Below, piece after piece: positions 1 to 7,699 of a stretch of DNA of 20,878 bases. Location of the stretch: positions 1-20,878 of the IMG/VR virus record IMGVR_UViG_3300020213_000130; one strand, 5' to 3'. Every line of letters begins with the position of its first letter. Position 1 is the first letter of the stretch. The position numbers and the translations under genes were made by a program. The notes below the pieces were generated by a model. It made no database searches and had not been told where the DNA came from. It worked only from the letters and a program-made list of their open reading frames with translations. The DNA comes from a virus.

Positions 1-3000
1 GCCCAGGACGGGTCCGCCGAGCGCGAGGCCTTGGACGCCACGGGAGAGGCGCGGGGACATGCGTCGGAAGTCGGTGGAGGTGAGCCGGTTCTCGTTCAAC
101 CGAGACAGGAAGTCGTATCCCAGTGCGACGGCGGAGGACTTGCGTATGACGAACTCCCCGGGGGTGAGGGCCGCGAGGGTTTTGTCCGTCGAAGGAGCGC
201 CGCGCGGTGCGTTCCAGAGGTTCGGACCACCGACGACCCCGAATTGCCCGCCGTCGGCGAACCCTTGGATGCGGCCACCCGAGGCCGTACCGGCTGCCGC
301 CACGACTGTCCCAGTGCCGAGCAGGGAGGATACGACCTGTGCCGCGAGGGCGTCCGTGACGGCCTTCAGCAACGATGCGCCGAAGCCCGTCACCAGAGAG
401 CGCAACGCTTCGCTGAGACTCTGGTTCGAGTTGGGGTCGAAGGCATTCGCCACGACAGTGAACAGGGAGTCCGAGAGGAACCCTGTGCTCGCTCCGAGGA
501 TGTCGCCAGCGAGGCGTCCACCGATCTGCCCGGGTTGGTTATTTTGACGGAAGTTATCTACGCCTCCCGTGAAACCTGCCTCGAAGTCAGTCTGCTTCTT
601 GGTGTCTAGTCTTCTGCGTTCGAGTTGTAACAACTCGCTTTCGAGATCGATGGATGTCGCTGTAGCCTGGTTTCTTTCCTCGACTGTGATGTTGAGATCT
701 TGGCTCAGTTCTCGTTGCTCTAGCAAGCGACGGTTAACGTCGTCTTGTTGAGCGATGATCGTCTGTAGTTGTCCGATGGACGTGTTTGGGTCGAAGCCAG
801 CGATGTCTTTAGCGGACTGTGCCGATGCGACATCACTCTCGGATGCCTGTACCGAGCGAATGATCCCCTGGGTTCTCTCGTCCAGGTCCTTTGCACGATT
901 GCGATCCTTTACGTCGGCCTCGATGTTTGCCGATTCGATCTGAACGCCGAGGATTCCTTGACGGATCCGGAACTCCTCTTCCAGCGCGGCGACGGCCGCC
1001 TCAATGTCTTCCAGGGCGTTAAAGTCTCCCTCCAAGATTGCATTGAAAGCTGACTCGTCCAGCGCGGCGATGTCGTTGGCGAGGGTGTCCTGCTGCCGGA
1101 GCAGTTCCAACTGATCCTTGAGGATACCTACGCGGTCGTCGTCTGCCTCGTTGATGGTCACTGCCGCTTCCGCGACGGCCAGCTCAACTCGCAGGCGATC
1201 CTGCAACTCGCTGCGATTGTTGCCGACGGTCTCGGTAATACGTCGTGCTTCGACTGAGGCGATCTGGAGTACCGCGCGTTGACGCTTCTCGACGATGTCG
1301 AGGCGTTGTTTCTCCAGATCCAGTACCTTACGTTGGGTTTCGACAGTCCTGGCATCGATTGCGGCCCTGAGCGAAGTCCTATTACCTTCTCCGTCCAGTA
1401 TATCTACGTCGAATGTGCGAATATCCTTTAGATCTTTAACCTGCTTTTCTAGCGCGGCGATCTGCTTGTCCGCTGCATCGAAGTTGAACGAGAATTCTGT
1501 CTGGGAGGTTGCTTTGACGAACTCTGCCGCGAGGTTCGAGAGACCCCGCTGACGTCCAAGGGTCGTAATCTCGTCGCGGAGCTTCCGGACGCTCTTGACA
1601 GCATCCTCGAATACTTTATCAAACTCGTCGAGTCCTTCGAGGAACGGGACGAGTAATCCCTCGCGTGTAAGTTTCTGGCCCTCAACACGCAGGGCTTCGA
1701 GTTGCTTCTTTGCTTCTTTCGAGGCGCTGGATGCGGAATCTCCGAAAAGAGCAAAGGCAAGGGACAGTGCGGCTACGGCGATACCGATGGGTCCGGCCAA
1801 TGCTGCTAGACCCCGGAGACCTCCCGATAACACGCCGGAGGCTAGCCCTGCCTTTAGTGCGGCAGCAGCATACGCATTGGTGGCGGCAGCTAGCGCGACG
1901 TTCACGGCCACCACGGCAACGCCAGCGGAGCGGAGGATGTAGAACGCCGCAGCACCTTTCAGTATCGCCTCGCCGAACTCGCTCTCGACAATAGCCCGTA
2001 AAGCCGTGACCAACGGCTCGACAATCGTGGCCACTACTCCGAGAGCCGTGATGAACACGTCCAAGGCGGGGATGGCCGCCCCGACGAGGATGCGAACGAA
2101 TTCCTCGAATACCTCAGCAATGTTGGTGATGAGACTTGGGCTGAGGCCCGCCACCAGATCTACAAAACCGTCGGTGATCGACGCAAGCGCGCGGCCGATG
2201 CCCGTCAGGGCCGCTGTGGCCGTGCCGTCGTTCAAGCCTTTCTGGAGCAGCGTCGTCAGCCCGATCAACGAGTCGCGTAAGGGATCGAGCGCCCGTGCCC
2301 CCACGAGCGAGAGCGCGTCCAGCGCGTTGGAGAAGGACTGCCCGAGTGTGGTGTTGAGGGACTCGGCGGCCGTTGTGATACCTGACAGGCGCTCTTGAAG
2401 GACGGTGAAGAGAGTGCCCGCCTCGCGCGCGCGCTTGATGTCCTCGTTGTCGATCCCGAGGATGGTGGCGAGGCGGGTGTTCCGTCGGCTGATAGTGCCC
2501 GTGAAGATCGAACGGATTTCCTCGGCCAGTTGGTTCAACGGCAGTCCCACCGCCGCCGCCGCCTGCGCGATCCCGACGGTCAGTTCCCGTATCTCGTCGA
2601 GTCCAAGGTTCGCCGCGAGGCCCGGACCAATTGAGACCTGGAACGCCGAGAGCAACTCCCGGAAGGTCGCGGTGGTCGTGAGAGCATCCACCTGGAGCTT
2701 CTTCGTCTGCTCCTGGGCCACACCCAGCGCCGCACCGAATGCCTCGGCGGGCTTGAGCAACTGACCCTGGTCGTCGATTAGGCGGCCCGTCGAGGCTATG
2801 ATGCCCGCGATTTGGATTTCCGCACGCTCGAACTCGTCCCCGAAGAGAACTCCCTGGCGAATTGCCTCGAAGGCCGCGAAGACTGCCGTGAGAGAGCCCA
2901 CGGAGATGAGGGTGCGGCTGACGGTGTTGAGGACGGTGTTGAAGCGCCGGAAGCCCCCTGACGCCCCGTCGATGCCCTTCTTGATGCGGTTCCCGCCGCC

Positions 3001-4080
3001 TTCGCCCGCGGCGCCTATTGCTTCGAGCCGAGCACGAATCAGGGCGGACTGACGAGCAGGGTCGTCGAATCCCCCATCGTTTCGAAAGAAGATGCTGGCC
3101 CCGGGCGCACTGAATCGTCGAGTGTCTGTACCTTTTTGATTCTCCTCGAACTGCCTAAGGTTGGCGTTGCGCTTGGCGGCAGCTTCGGCTCGTTTGAGTT
3201 CGGCTGAGTTGTCAAGGGCTGCGGCACGCTGGACCGCACTCAGCTTCTCGATCAGTCGGATGGCTTCTGCGATGTCCTCGTTGCTATCCGCGAAGATGTT
3301 GGCCCCGGGCGCAGTGAATCGGGACTGCCCTGTAGTGGTCAGTCGCCGCAGGTTGGCGTTGCGCTTGGCGGCAGCTTCGGCTCGTTCGAGTTCGGCTGAG
3401 TTGTCGAGGGCTGCGGCACGCTGGACCGTACTCAGCTTCTCGATCAGTCGGATGGCGTCTTCGGTGTCGTCGAGCGATCGAGGATCAACCAGGTTCAGTA
3501 CAGCTTGGCGGCGAGAGACTGGGCCCTGGTTGGTGATCTTCCGATTGGCAACGGCTGCCCGCGCTCGGGCAAGCTCGGCCCTGCTCGATAGGGTAAGGGC
3601 GTCCGCGAACCTGCGCTCTGCCTCGGTCTCTTCGCGGCGCAGGCGCGTGCGGAGTTTGCTCTGACCAGGATCCGTCTCTTCTTGCCGAATCTCCCGCTGA
3701 CGGGTGGATACGGCGAGGTTCCGGTTCAACCGGGACGACTGGAAGTTCAGCCGCTCTAGGCGTCGTTCCAGCGCCCCGGCCTCTTTCCGCACCACGGCCA
3801 AAGTGTCGGTGAAGCGGGTGAAGTTCCCGAGGCCCCCGAACTCCTTGACCGTGCGGTTGAGCGTGCGCTGGAGGGTGATGAGATCCTTCGTCTCCTTGGA
3901 GACTTGCTCTACGGCTACGAGGCTCTTCTGTGCTCCCTCCGGCGAGACGAGTCCCTGGCGCGTCTGCGCCTTGAGCGCCTTGGCATCTCCGACGAGTGTC
4001 CGGACGAGCGTTGAAAGCTCGTCCAGTAGTTCCTTACGCAGGACTTGGAACTCGATCGGGAACCGTACGCCGTCGGTCAT
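1..4080 (-). CDS. Tail tape measure protein, C-terminus cut by window edge
   Basis: The minus-strand frame is open for 1360 codons from an ATG at 4080 to the window edge, so the C-terminus is missing. Tape measure proteins set tail length and are released from the tube during DNA delivery. Visible regions are an Arg/Glu-rich helical N-terminus with an internal duplication (about residues 200-330), a tape-measure-like core (about 400-620) with an 'LATILGIDNEDI' stretch, hydrophobic Ala-rich segments (about 705-780) that could be membrane-active, a long charged coiled-coil region (about 780-1160) and a Gly-rich end with 'LTPGEFVIRK', a motif typical of tape measure C-termini. The ATG overlaps the TAA of the upstream chaperone frame by one base (TAATG), suggesting translational coupling. 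Size, position after the chaperones and coiled-coil content make the call secure. Confidence 0.93.
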   Translation of the reverse strand, partial: MTDGVRFPIEFQVLRKELLDELSTLVRTLVGDAKALKAQTRQGLVSPEGAQKSLVAVEQVSKETKDLITLQRTLNRTVKEFGGLGNFTRFTDTLAVVRKEAGALERRLERLNFQSSRLNRNLAVSTRQREIRQEETDPGQSKLRTRLRREETEAERRFADALTLSSRAELARARAAVANRKITNQGPVSRRQAVLNLVDPRSLDDTEDAIRLIEKLSTVQRAAALDNSAELERAEAAAKRNANLRRLTTTGQSRFTAPGANIFADSNEDIAEAIRLIEKLSAVQRAAALDNSAELKRAEAAAKRNANLRQFEENQKGTDTRRFSAPGASIFFRNDGGFDDPARQSALIRARLEAIGAAGEGGGNRIKKGIDGASGGFRRFNTVLNTVSRTLISVGSLTAVFAAFEAIRQGVLFGDEFERAEIQIAGIIASTGRLIDDQGQLLKPAEAFGAALGVAQEQTKKLQVDALTTTATFRELLSAFQVSIGPGLAANLGLDEIRELTVGIAQAAAAVGLPLNQLAEEIRSIFTGTISRRNTRLATILGIDNEDIKRAREAGTLFTVLQERLSGITTAAESLNTTLGQSFSNALDALSLVGARALDPLRDSLIGLTTLLQKGLNDGTATAALTGIGRALASITDGFVDLVAGLSPSLITNIAEVFEEFVRILVGAAIPALDVFITALGVVATIVEPLVTALRAIVESEFGEAILKGAAAFYILRSAGVAVVAVNVALAAATNAYAAAALKAGLASGVLSGGLRGLAALAGPIGIAVAALSLAFALFGDSASSASKEAKKQLEALRVEGQKLTREGLLVPFLEGLDEFDKVFEDAVKSVRKLRDEITTLGRQRGLSNLAAEFVKATSQTEFSFNFDAADKQIAALEKQVKDLKDIRTFDVDILDGEGNRTSLRAAIDARTVETQRKVLDLEKQRLDIVEKRQRAVLQIASVEARRITETVGNNRSELQDRLRVELAVAEAAVTINEADDDRVGILKDQLELLRQQDTLANDIAALDESAFNAILEGDFNALEDIEAAVAALEEEFRIRQGILGVQIESANIEADVKDRNRAKDLDERTQGIIRSVQASESDVASAQSAKDIAGFDPNTSIGQLQTIIAQQDDVNRRLLEQRELSQDLNITVEERNQATATSIDLESELLQLERRRLDTKKQTDFEAGFTGGVDNFRQNNQPGQIGGRLAGDILGASTGFLSDSLFTVVANAFDPNSNQSLSEALRSLVTGFGASLLKAVTDALAAQVVSSLLGTGTVVAAAGTASGGRIQGFADGGQFGVVGGPNLWNAPRGAPSTDKTLAALTPGEFVIRKSSAVALGYDFLSRLNENRLTSTDFRRMSPRLSRGVQGLALGGPVLG
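3091..3472 (-). repeat. In-frame tandem duplication inside the tape measure gene
   Basis: Two direct copies lie at about 3091-3280 and 3295-3472. The core 3161-3264 matches 3353-3456 at 101 of 104 positions with a 192-bp (64-codon) offset. The flanking part, containing 'ggccccgggcgca', has a 204-bp offset, so a 12-bp indel separates the copies. Both encode 'AAALDNSAEL' followed by an 'RAEAAAKRNANLR' helix and an 'SAPGA' or 'TAPGA' segment. A diverged third version of the helix ('SRAELARARAAVANRK') lies upstream in the protein, near 3540-3600. All differences keep the frame open. Confidence 0.9.
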
Positions 4081-4942
4081 TACATCTTCTTCCCGAGCAA
4101 ACTATTCATGTCGTCCGACTTCGGGCGCTCGCCGCCGCGTCGGGTGAGGTTGTCGATGGTCTCCTTGATGCCTTTGCCGGTGCCCTGGGCTGCGGTCGCT
4201 TCGAGACTGACCCGCGTCGCCGCGTCCAGGGATTCCTGGCGCGTGACCTCATCGAAGAGAGCGATCAATGCAACGTGGTCCATGTCCAGGAGGCGGTTCT
4301 CGTTGAAGCCCTTGGTGACGAGGCGGACTACGACCCTTGCAAGTTGAAGGAAGTCGTCTCCGTCGTCGGAGGCTCCTCGGGCACGCTTAGAGCCCTCAGT
4401 AGCTTGTCTCCGGTCTTCTTGGCGAAAGGGCCGAAGGAATCCATGTTGGCGCGGAAGACCCCGATCGCGCACTCGACGAACATGGAAACGGGGAGGGTGT
4501 CTACGAGTTCCTTGGCGTCCTTCGTCGTGAAGGGCTTCTCTTTGTCGCGCGGAAAGTCGTCGCGCATGGAGTCCATGATGCCGAGCGCCAGGGCCTCCAC
4601 CGTCGCGTCGTCGAACGACTCAAAGAGCTGCTCGATCGACTTCATGCGGAACTTGCGGTGAGTCTCGGACAGCGCGGGGGTGGACGGCAGCACCGTCGAG
4701 GTCATCATGTCGCTGCCGACTTGTTTCTGTTGGTTCCGCTCCGACTGGGCTCCCGACTCTTGGGTGTAGTCGTAGAGGATGTCTCGGACGGAAGAAGCAA
4801 TCTTCCCGGCAAGGGAGCGGAAGGCCAGGACACGACGAGTCGAGAGCGGGTAGAAGCTCTTCGGCTTACCCTTGACTTGGGATTCGACCGAGGTGTTGGC
4901 CGCGTCGGAGATGAAGTCTACGGAGCTGAGATCAAGGGGCAT
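4080..4942 (-). CDS. Tail assembly chaperone, -1 frameshift fusion product (gpGT-like)
   Basis: A 287-residue product is predicted by translating from the ATG at 4942, slipping back one base at CCCTTTC (4430 to 4424) and continuing in the -1 frame to the TAA at 4082-4080. It has 173 residues of the first frame and 114 of the second. The second frame has no good start of its own: the ATG at 4472 lies inside the first gene and gives an Arg-rich start that looks like out-of-frame translation. The second-frame end includes 'LDMDHVALIALFDEVTRQ'. In lambda-type phages the fusion binds the tape measure protein and recruits tail tube subunits. Here too the two frames sit between the tube and tape measure genes. 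The frameshift is inferred, not demonstrated. Confidence 0.8.
4328..4942 (-). CDS. Tail assembly chaperone, unshifted product (gpG-like)
   Basis: This 204-residue protein starts at 'MPLDLSSVDF' and ends at TAG after 'FNLQGS'. It contains an N-terminal 'FYPLSTRRVLAFRSLAGKIA' segment and helical stretches such as 'MKSIEQLFESFDDATVEALA'. The small gpG-like protein is usually made in excess over its frameshifted form and coats the tape measure protein during assembly. Assignment rests on position between the tail tube and tape measure genes, on size and on the overlapping -1 frame; the sequence alone is poorly conserved in this family. No Shine-Dalgarno sequence is visible before the ATG; the upstream bases are ACCATACTCC. 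Confidence 0.78.
   Translation of the reverse strand: MPLDLSSVDFISDAANTSVESQVKGKPKSFYPLSTRRVLAFRSLAGKIASSVRDILYDYTQESGAQSERNQQKQVGSDMMTSTVLPSTPALSETHRKFRMKSIEQLFESFDDATVEALALGIMDSMRDDFPRDKEKPFTTKDAKELVDTLPVSMFVECAIGVFRANMDSFGPFAKKTGDKLLRALSVPEEPPTTETTSFNLQGS
4424..4430 (-). promoter_or_regulatory. Programmed -1 ribosomal frameshift site CCCTTTC
   Basis: On the minus strand the heptamer CCCTTTC is read in the first frame as C CCT TTC. After a one-base slip both tRNAs re-pair on CCC TTT, matching the X XXY YYZ rule. The shift leads exactly into the second chaperone frame. It is the only heptamer of this form I found in the 145-bp overlap of the two frames. No strong stem lies 5-9 bases downstream; a perfect 5-bp stem (4358-4362 with 4367-4371) is more than 50 bases away. 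Confidence 0.7.
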
Positions 4943-4972
4943 GGAGTATGGTTTTGTGGGAGGCTCTAACTA

Positions 4973-5006
4973 AGCGGGGCGAGGACTCTACAGCCCTCGC
5001 CCCGCT
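4973..5006 (-). terminator. Strong hairpin after the tail tube gene, likely terminator or attenuator
   Basis: A perfect 12-bp GC-rich inverted repeat (4973-4984 with 4995-5006) encloses a 10-base loop, 22 bases after the tube gene stop. On the minus strand it is followed by TTAGTTAG rather than a full T-run, so it may be a partial terminator that lowers chaperone and tape measure expression relative to the abundant tube protein, or an RNA-stabilising end. Confidence 0.65.
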
Positions 5007-5028
5007 ATGCTACTAGGTCCGGGGAGGA

Positions 5029-6030
5029 TCAGGCGACCTTGCGGAGCGTGAAGAAGCCGCCGCCAGTGGGGTCGGCTGCTTGGTTCCGCTGGAGGGTGCC
5101 CGTGACCGTGAAGCGACCCAGCTCGGTCTCAGCGAACAGCGGGAGGTCGCCGTCCGGACGGAAGACCACCTGGAACATGGTCAACTCGAACAGCTCGTCC
5201 TCGACGAGGTTCGCGCCGTTGATGCCCACGACCTTGAGCGCCAGGGCAAGCTGGTTGCCGGTCAGGCCAGCGACCTCTTCCTGGTTTTGGATCGGGTACG
5301 CACCGATCGTTAGATCGATCGAATGGACGTTGACGGTGCTTGCACCAATGTCCGCGATGATGTCGTTCTCGAAGTTGCTGCCCGAGGCAACGAACAGCAT
5401 CCCCATTTCCTCGTTGACCACGAACTGGGTCACGCTCGGAGAGGTGCCCACAGGTACGCCGGAGTACACGACGGCGTTGGCGGTGATCGTGACGCTACCT
5501 GCCGTGACCCCGTAGAGGCGACGGTCGTGTGTGAGCCCCGCGTGCAGACCGCCGATGGAACTCAGCGGCCCCGCAGCGAGCACACCGAGGTCGTACCAAC
5601 GTCCCCCGATGCGCGAGTCCGCCAGAGGATTGATGACCGTAGCCCCGGGGTTCGGAACGACGAAACCTGTCGCGTTGAGTGCCGCAGTACCCGCAGCGAT
5701 GGCAGAGCCTTCGCCGCGCACGCGCGCCTCGCCGACCATGAACGCTGCGAGGTTCTCGAACATCCACTCGTCGAGCCGAATCGTGACAGTGCCGTCGAGT
5801 TCGGTGATGTATTCCAGGTCCGCCGTCCGCACCTTGCTCAAGCACTGGTAGTGCTTCTCGGTGGCAGAGGTGAGATTCAGAGTCATCTCACAGGTGTTGC
5901 CCATCTCCCGCCAGGCCATCGCGAGGCCCTCACCGACGGTGTTCGGGTTGATGAAGGCGGCCATGAGGTGGCCCTTCAGCAAAGTATAGTTCTTGACCGA
6001 CGGTTGGCCGGTCGTGCTGATTCCTGCCAT
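5029..6030 (-). CDS. Major tail (tube) protein
   Basis: This 333-residue protein begins 'MAGISTTGQPSVKNY'. Residues 40-100 contain an early tube-protein-like segment, 'EMTLNLTSATEKHY' then 'VTIRLDEWMFENLAAFMVGE', similar in pattern to siphovirus tail tube subunits. The rest alternates beta-rich and Gly/Ala/Thr-rich stretches, including 'NEEMGMLFVASGSNFENDI' and a C-terminal beta-rich region ending 'GFFTLRKVA'. It corresponds in position to lambda gpV: after the putative tail terminator and before the chaperones and tape measure. The upstream gap is only 21 bases and has no visible Shine-Dalgarno sequence. A strong hairpin follows the stop. Confidence 0.85.
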   Translation of the reverse strand: MAGISTTGQPSVKNYTLLKGHLMAAFINPNTVGEGLAMAWREMGNTCEMTLNLTSATEKHYQCLSKVRTADLEYITELDGTVTIRLDEWMFENLAAFMVGEARVRGEGSAIAAGTAALNATGFVVPNPGATVINPLADSRIGGRWYDLGVLAAGPLSSIGGLHAGLTHDRRLYGVTAGSVTITANAVVYSGVPVGTSPSVTQFVVNEEMGMLFVASGSNFENDIIADIGASTVNVHSIDLTIGAYPIQNQEEVAGLTGNQLALALKVVGINGANLVEDELFELTMFQVVFRPDGDLPLFAETELGRFTVTGTLQRNQAADPTGGGFFTLRKVA

Positions 6031-6051
6031 GTGAGTAGTGCCTAGGTGGGG

Positions 6052-6531
6052 TTAGCGGGACCGGACTTCAAAGCGAAGATCGAAACTGGAACCGGGGCCG
6101 GGGTCCTGACTCGGCCTCCAGTTGTGATCTACTGAGACCAGGAATGCCTTGCACTCAGGGTCGATGCGATAATTGGTGTCGTTGTTCGATGCAAGGGCGA
6201 TGGGTTCCAGCGCAAGCTCGCCGAAGAGCTGATCGCCCATGACCGAGTTATTGAACCGCAGACGCGCTTCCCAGATCCACTCCGAGCGGAGCTTTCCGAG
6301 GATGGTGCAGTTCGCCTCGGCGAATCGCTCGCGCACCTCGAAGAGGGCGACCTTGGGCGTCTCGTACGTGCCGGTCAGTTCCCGCAGATCCGTATTGGGA
6401 ATGACGCGATAGACCGGGAACGGCAACACAGTGAGAGCGGCGATGAAGCCGTTGTAGAGCTGGAGCGCCTGGGGTACTAGATCGGTCTCCAGCACGGGCT
6501 CTTGACGGTAGAACTTGGCGAGGTAGGTCAA
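6052..6531 (-). CDS. Putative tail terminator / tail completion protein
   Basis: I place the start at TTG 6531, whose bases overlap the TGA of the adaptor gene (TGTTGACC). This gives 159 residues beginning (M)TYLAKFYRQEP; GGGAG lies about 9 bases upstream. The open frame extends upstream to 6693, but that extension is Arg/Gly-rich and antisense-like because it is the adaptor gene read out of frame. The protein is mixed alpha/beta with 'PFPVYRVIPNTDLREL' and a strand-rich C-terminus ending 'SFDLRFEVRSR'. A tail terminator role is inferred from its position between the head-tail adaptor and the tail tube gene, as in lambda U; no diagnostic motif is seen. Confidence 0.6.
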   Translation of the reverse strand: MTYLAKFYRQEPVLETDLVPQALQLYNGFIAALTVLPFPVYRVIPNTDLRELTGTYETPKVALFEVRERFAEANCTILGKLRSEWIWEARLRFNNSVMGDQLFGELALEPIALASNNDTNYRIDPECKAFLVSVDHNWRPSQDPGPGSSFDLRFEVRSR

Positions 6532-7037
6532 CAGCCGAAGCTCCCGTACAAGGAGTGTTGGTGATGTCTGTGCTCGGGGAAGCAGCCCAGGGTCTCGCCC
6601 TCGATGATGAAGCAGTCCACGCCCGCCTCGGACTTGTACGGAATCTTGAGGTCGCCCGCGATCTCGGCCAGGTCGTCCTCGGCCCGACCACACATGCGGT
6701 CAATCAGGGCCGAGCGTTCGTCCTCGTCGAGATGTCGGAACGGGGCTTCCTTGTCGAACCAGTTGTCCATGCCCGCCGAGCCATCGAGGCTGGCGTAGGG
6801 CATGGTCTTAGCCAACTCGCAGAGCACGAGATCGTACTCCACGAGTTTTGCATGGTCCTGGATGAGCACCGACGATGCGCCGACGAGCGTGACTACGTTG
6901 ATGCCCAGCGCGCGCCGGATCGTGACAGAGGCCCGCAGGAGAGCACGCAAGAACATCTCTTCCCCATCCCCGGTCGTCGGCATACCCGACAGCCGGAGCT
7001 TGGCTTTAATGTCTTCGTTGGTGCTGAACAGGCCCAT
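6528..7037 (-). CDS. Head-tail adaptor / connector protein (gp6-like)
   Basis: This 169-residue, mostly helical protein begins 'MGLFSTNEDIKAKLRLSG'. It shows the layout of head-tail connector proteins: an N-terminal helix pair with 'FLRALLRASVTIRRALG', then 'AKLVEYDLVLCELAKTMP', then a charged helix 'HLDEDERSALIDRM'. Such proteins form a ring below the portal and make the docking surface for the tail. Its stop overlaps the start of the next gene, and it lies 13 bases after the preceding stop, consistent with one operon. Family assignment is by pattern and position. Confidence 0.65.
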   Translation of the reverse strand: MGLFSTNEDIKAKLRLSGMPTTGDGEEMFLRALLRASVTIRRALGINVVTLVGASSVLIQDHAKLVEYDLVLCELAKTMPYASLDGSAGMDNWFDKEAPFRHLDEDERSALIDRMCGRAEDDLAEIAGDLKIPYKSEAGVDCFIIEGETLGCFPEHRHHQHSLYGSFGC

Positions 7038-7050
7038 GTGGGTAGCTAGA

Positions 7051-7611
7051 TCAGCGCGTTGAATGGTTCTGGCTCAGGACATCGATGCAACCCTGAACAC
7101 TGTCGGGGGGCGTGACCGACGGGTCCACTTCGACGATCATCGTCTGGAGGGCGTCCAGGTCGTGACCCCTGAGGTTCGACGGGTGATACCCGAACTTCAC
7201 GTCCGGGCGGTTCTGCTGGACTTCCCCTACGCGCGCGTCGCCTTCGTTCGAGCCGGTGGTGTTCCCGAGCACGATGGGGGTCTGGTTACGGCCGAAATGC
7301 TTACCGCCTCGGATGAAACTCTCCATGCTGCGGAACACGAGCGAACCACGCTTGACGAGGCGCGTGATGGACTCTTGGTCCAGCCCGCGTGCCTTGATCT
7401 CGGCCATCGAGCGGAAAATCGTGCCAGACTGAATGATGTGCTGGTCACCGCAGCGGAACTCTTTGCCAAAAAGCTTCTCGTGCGGGTGCGGGCACGGAGC
7501 CGTGTCGTACCAGACGATGCGCTCGACAGCGAGCAAGCGTGCGTCGGGATCCTCGGCTTGGACGGTACGGACTCCCTTGGGAGCCTTGATGGGTTCGAGC
7601 TTCGTGGACAT
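7051..7611 (-). CDS. Unknown protein between capsid and adaptor genes
   Basis: I do not recognise this 186-residue protein ('MSTKLEPIKAPKGVRT' at the start). It contains two Cys-containing stretches ('APCPHPHEKLFGKEFRCGDQH'-type pattern with His residues, about 38-57), a helical middle ('SITRLVKRGSLVFRSMESFI') and a polar C-terminus ('VDPSVTPPDSVQGCIDVL'). The Cys/His cluster C39, H41, H43 and C54 could bind a metal, but this is only a suggestion. Its place directly after the capsid gene terminator and before the adaptor suggests a virion or head-completion role. No Shine-Dalgarno sequence is evident (AACCTCAGAG before the ATG). Confidence 0.75.
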   Translation of the reverse strand: MSTKLEPIKAPKGVRTVQAEDPDARLLAVERIVWYDTAPCPHPHEKLFGKEFRCGDQHIIQSGTIFRSMAEIKARGLDQESITRLVKRGSLVFRSMESFIRGGKHFGRNQTPIVLGNTTGSNEGDARVGEVQQNRPDVKFGYHPSNLRGHDLDALQTMIVEVDPSVTPPDSVQGCIDVLSQNHSTR

Positions 7612-7650
7612 CTCTGAGGTTTCTGGTTTACAGGGAGATCGGGAAGGAAA

Positions 7651-7684
7651 CCCCGTCTGCTACGGACTGACCGAACAGACGGGG
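7651..7684 (-). terminator. Rho-independent-type terminator after major capsid gene
   Basis: A 9-bp perfect stem (CCCCGTCTG at 7651-7659 with CAGACGGGG at 7676-7684) encloses a 16-base loop that can itself pair as CGG/CCG. On the minus strand it is followed by TTTCCTT. It lies 16 bases after the capsid stop at 7700. Partial termination here would let the capsid gene be expressed above the genes downstream. Confidence 0.72.
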
Positions 7685-7699
7685 CCACCTCACAGGAGA

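Noticed and set aside
2006-2764. Several plus-strand frames opposite the tape measure gene
   Set aside because: The minus-strand tape measure frame is continuous through the whole region and explains the coding signal.
3091-3472. Tape measure repeats considered as a CRISPR array or mobile element end
   Set aside because: Only two long copies, in frame within a coding region, with no spacers and no inverted ends.
4080-4472. Second chaperone frame as an independent gene from the ATG at 4472
   Set aside because: Its first residues are Arg-rich and lie within the upstream gene; the frame relation and the slippery heptamer fit a fusion product better.
5323-6045. Plus-strand open frame (240 codons) opposite the tail tube gene
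   Set aside because: Antisense, rich in Arg, His and Asp without structure-like pattern; the tube protein on the other strand is convincing.
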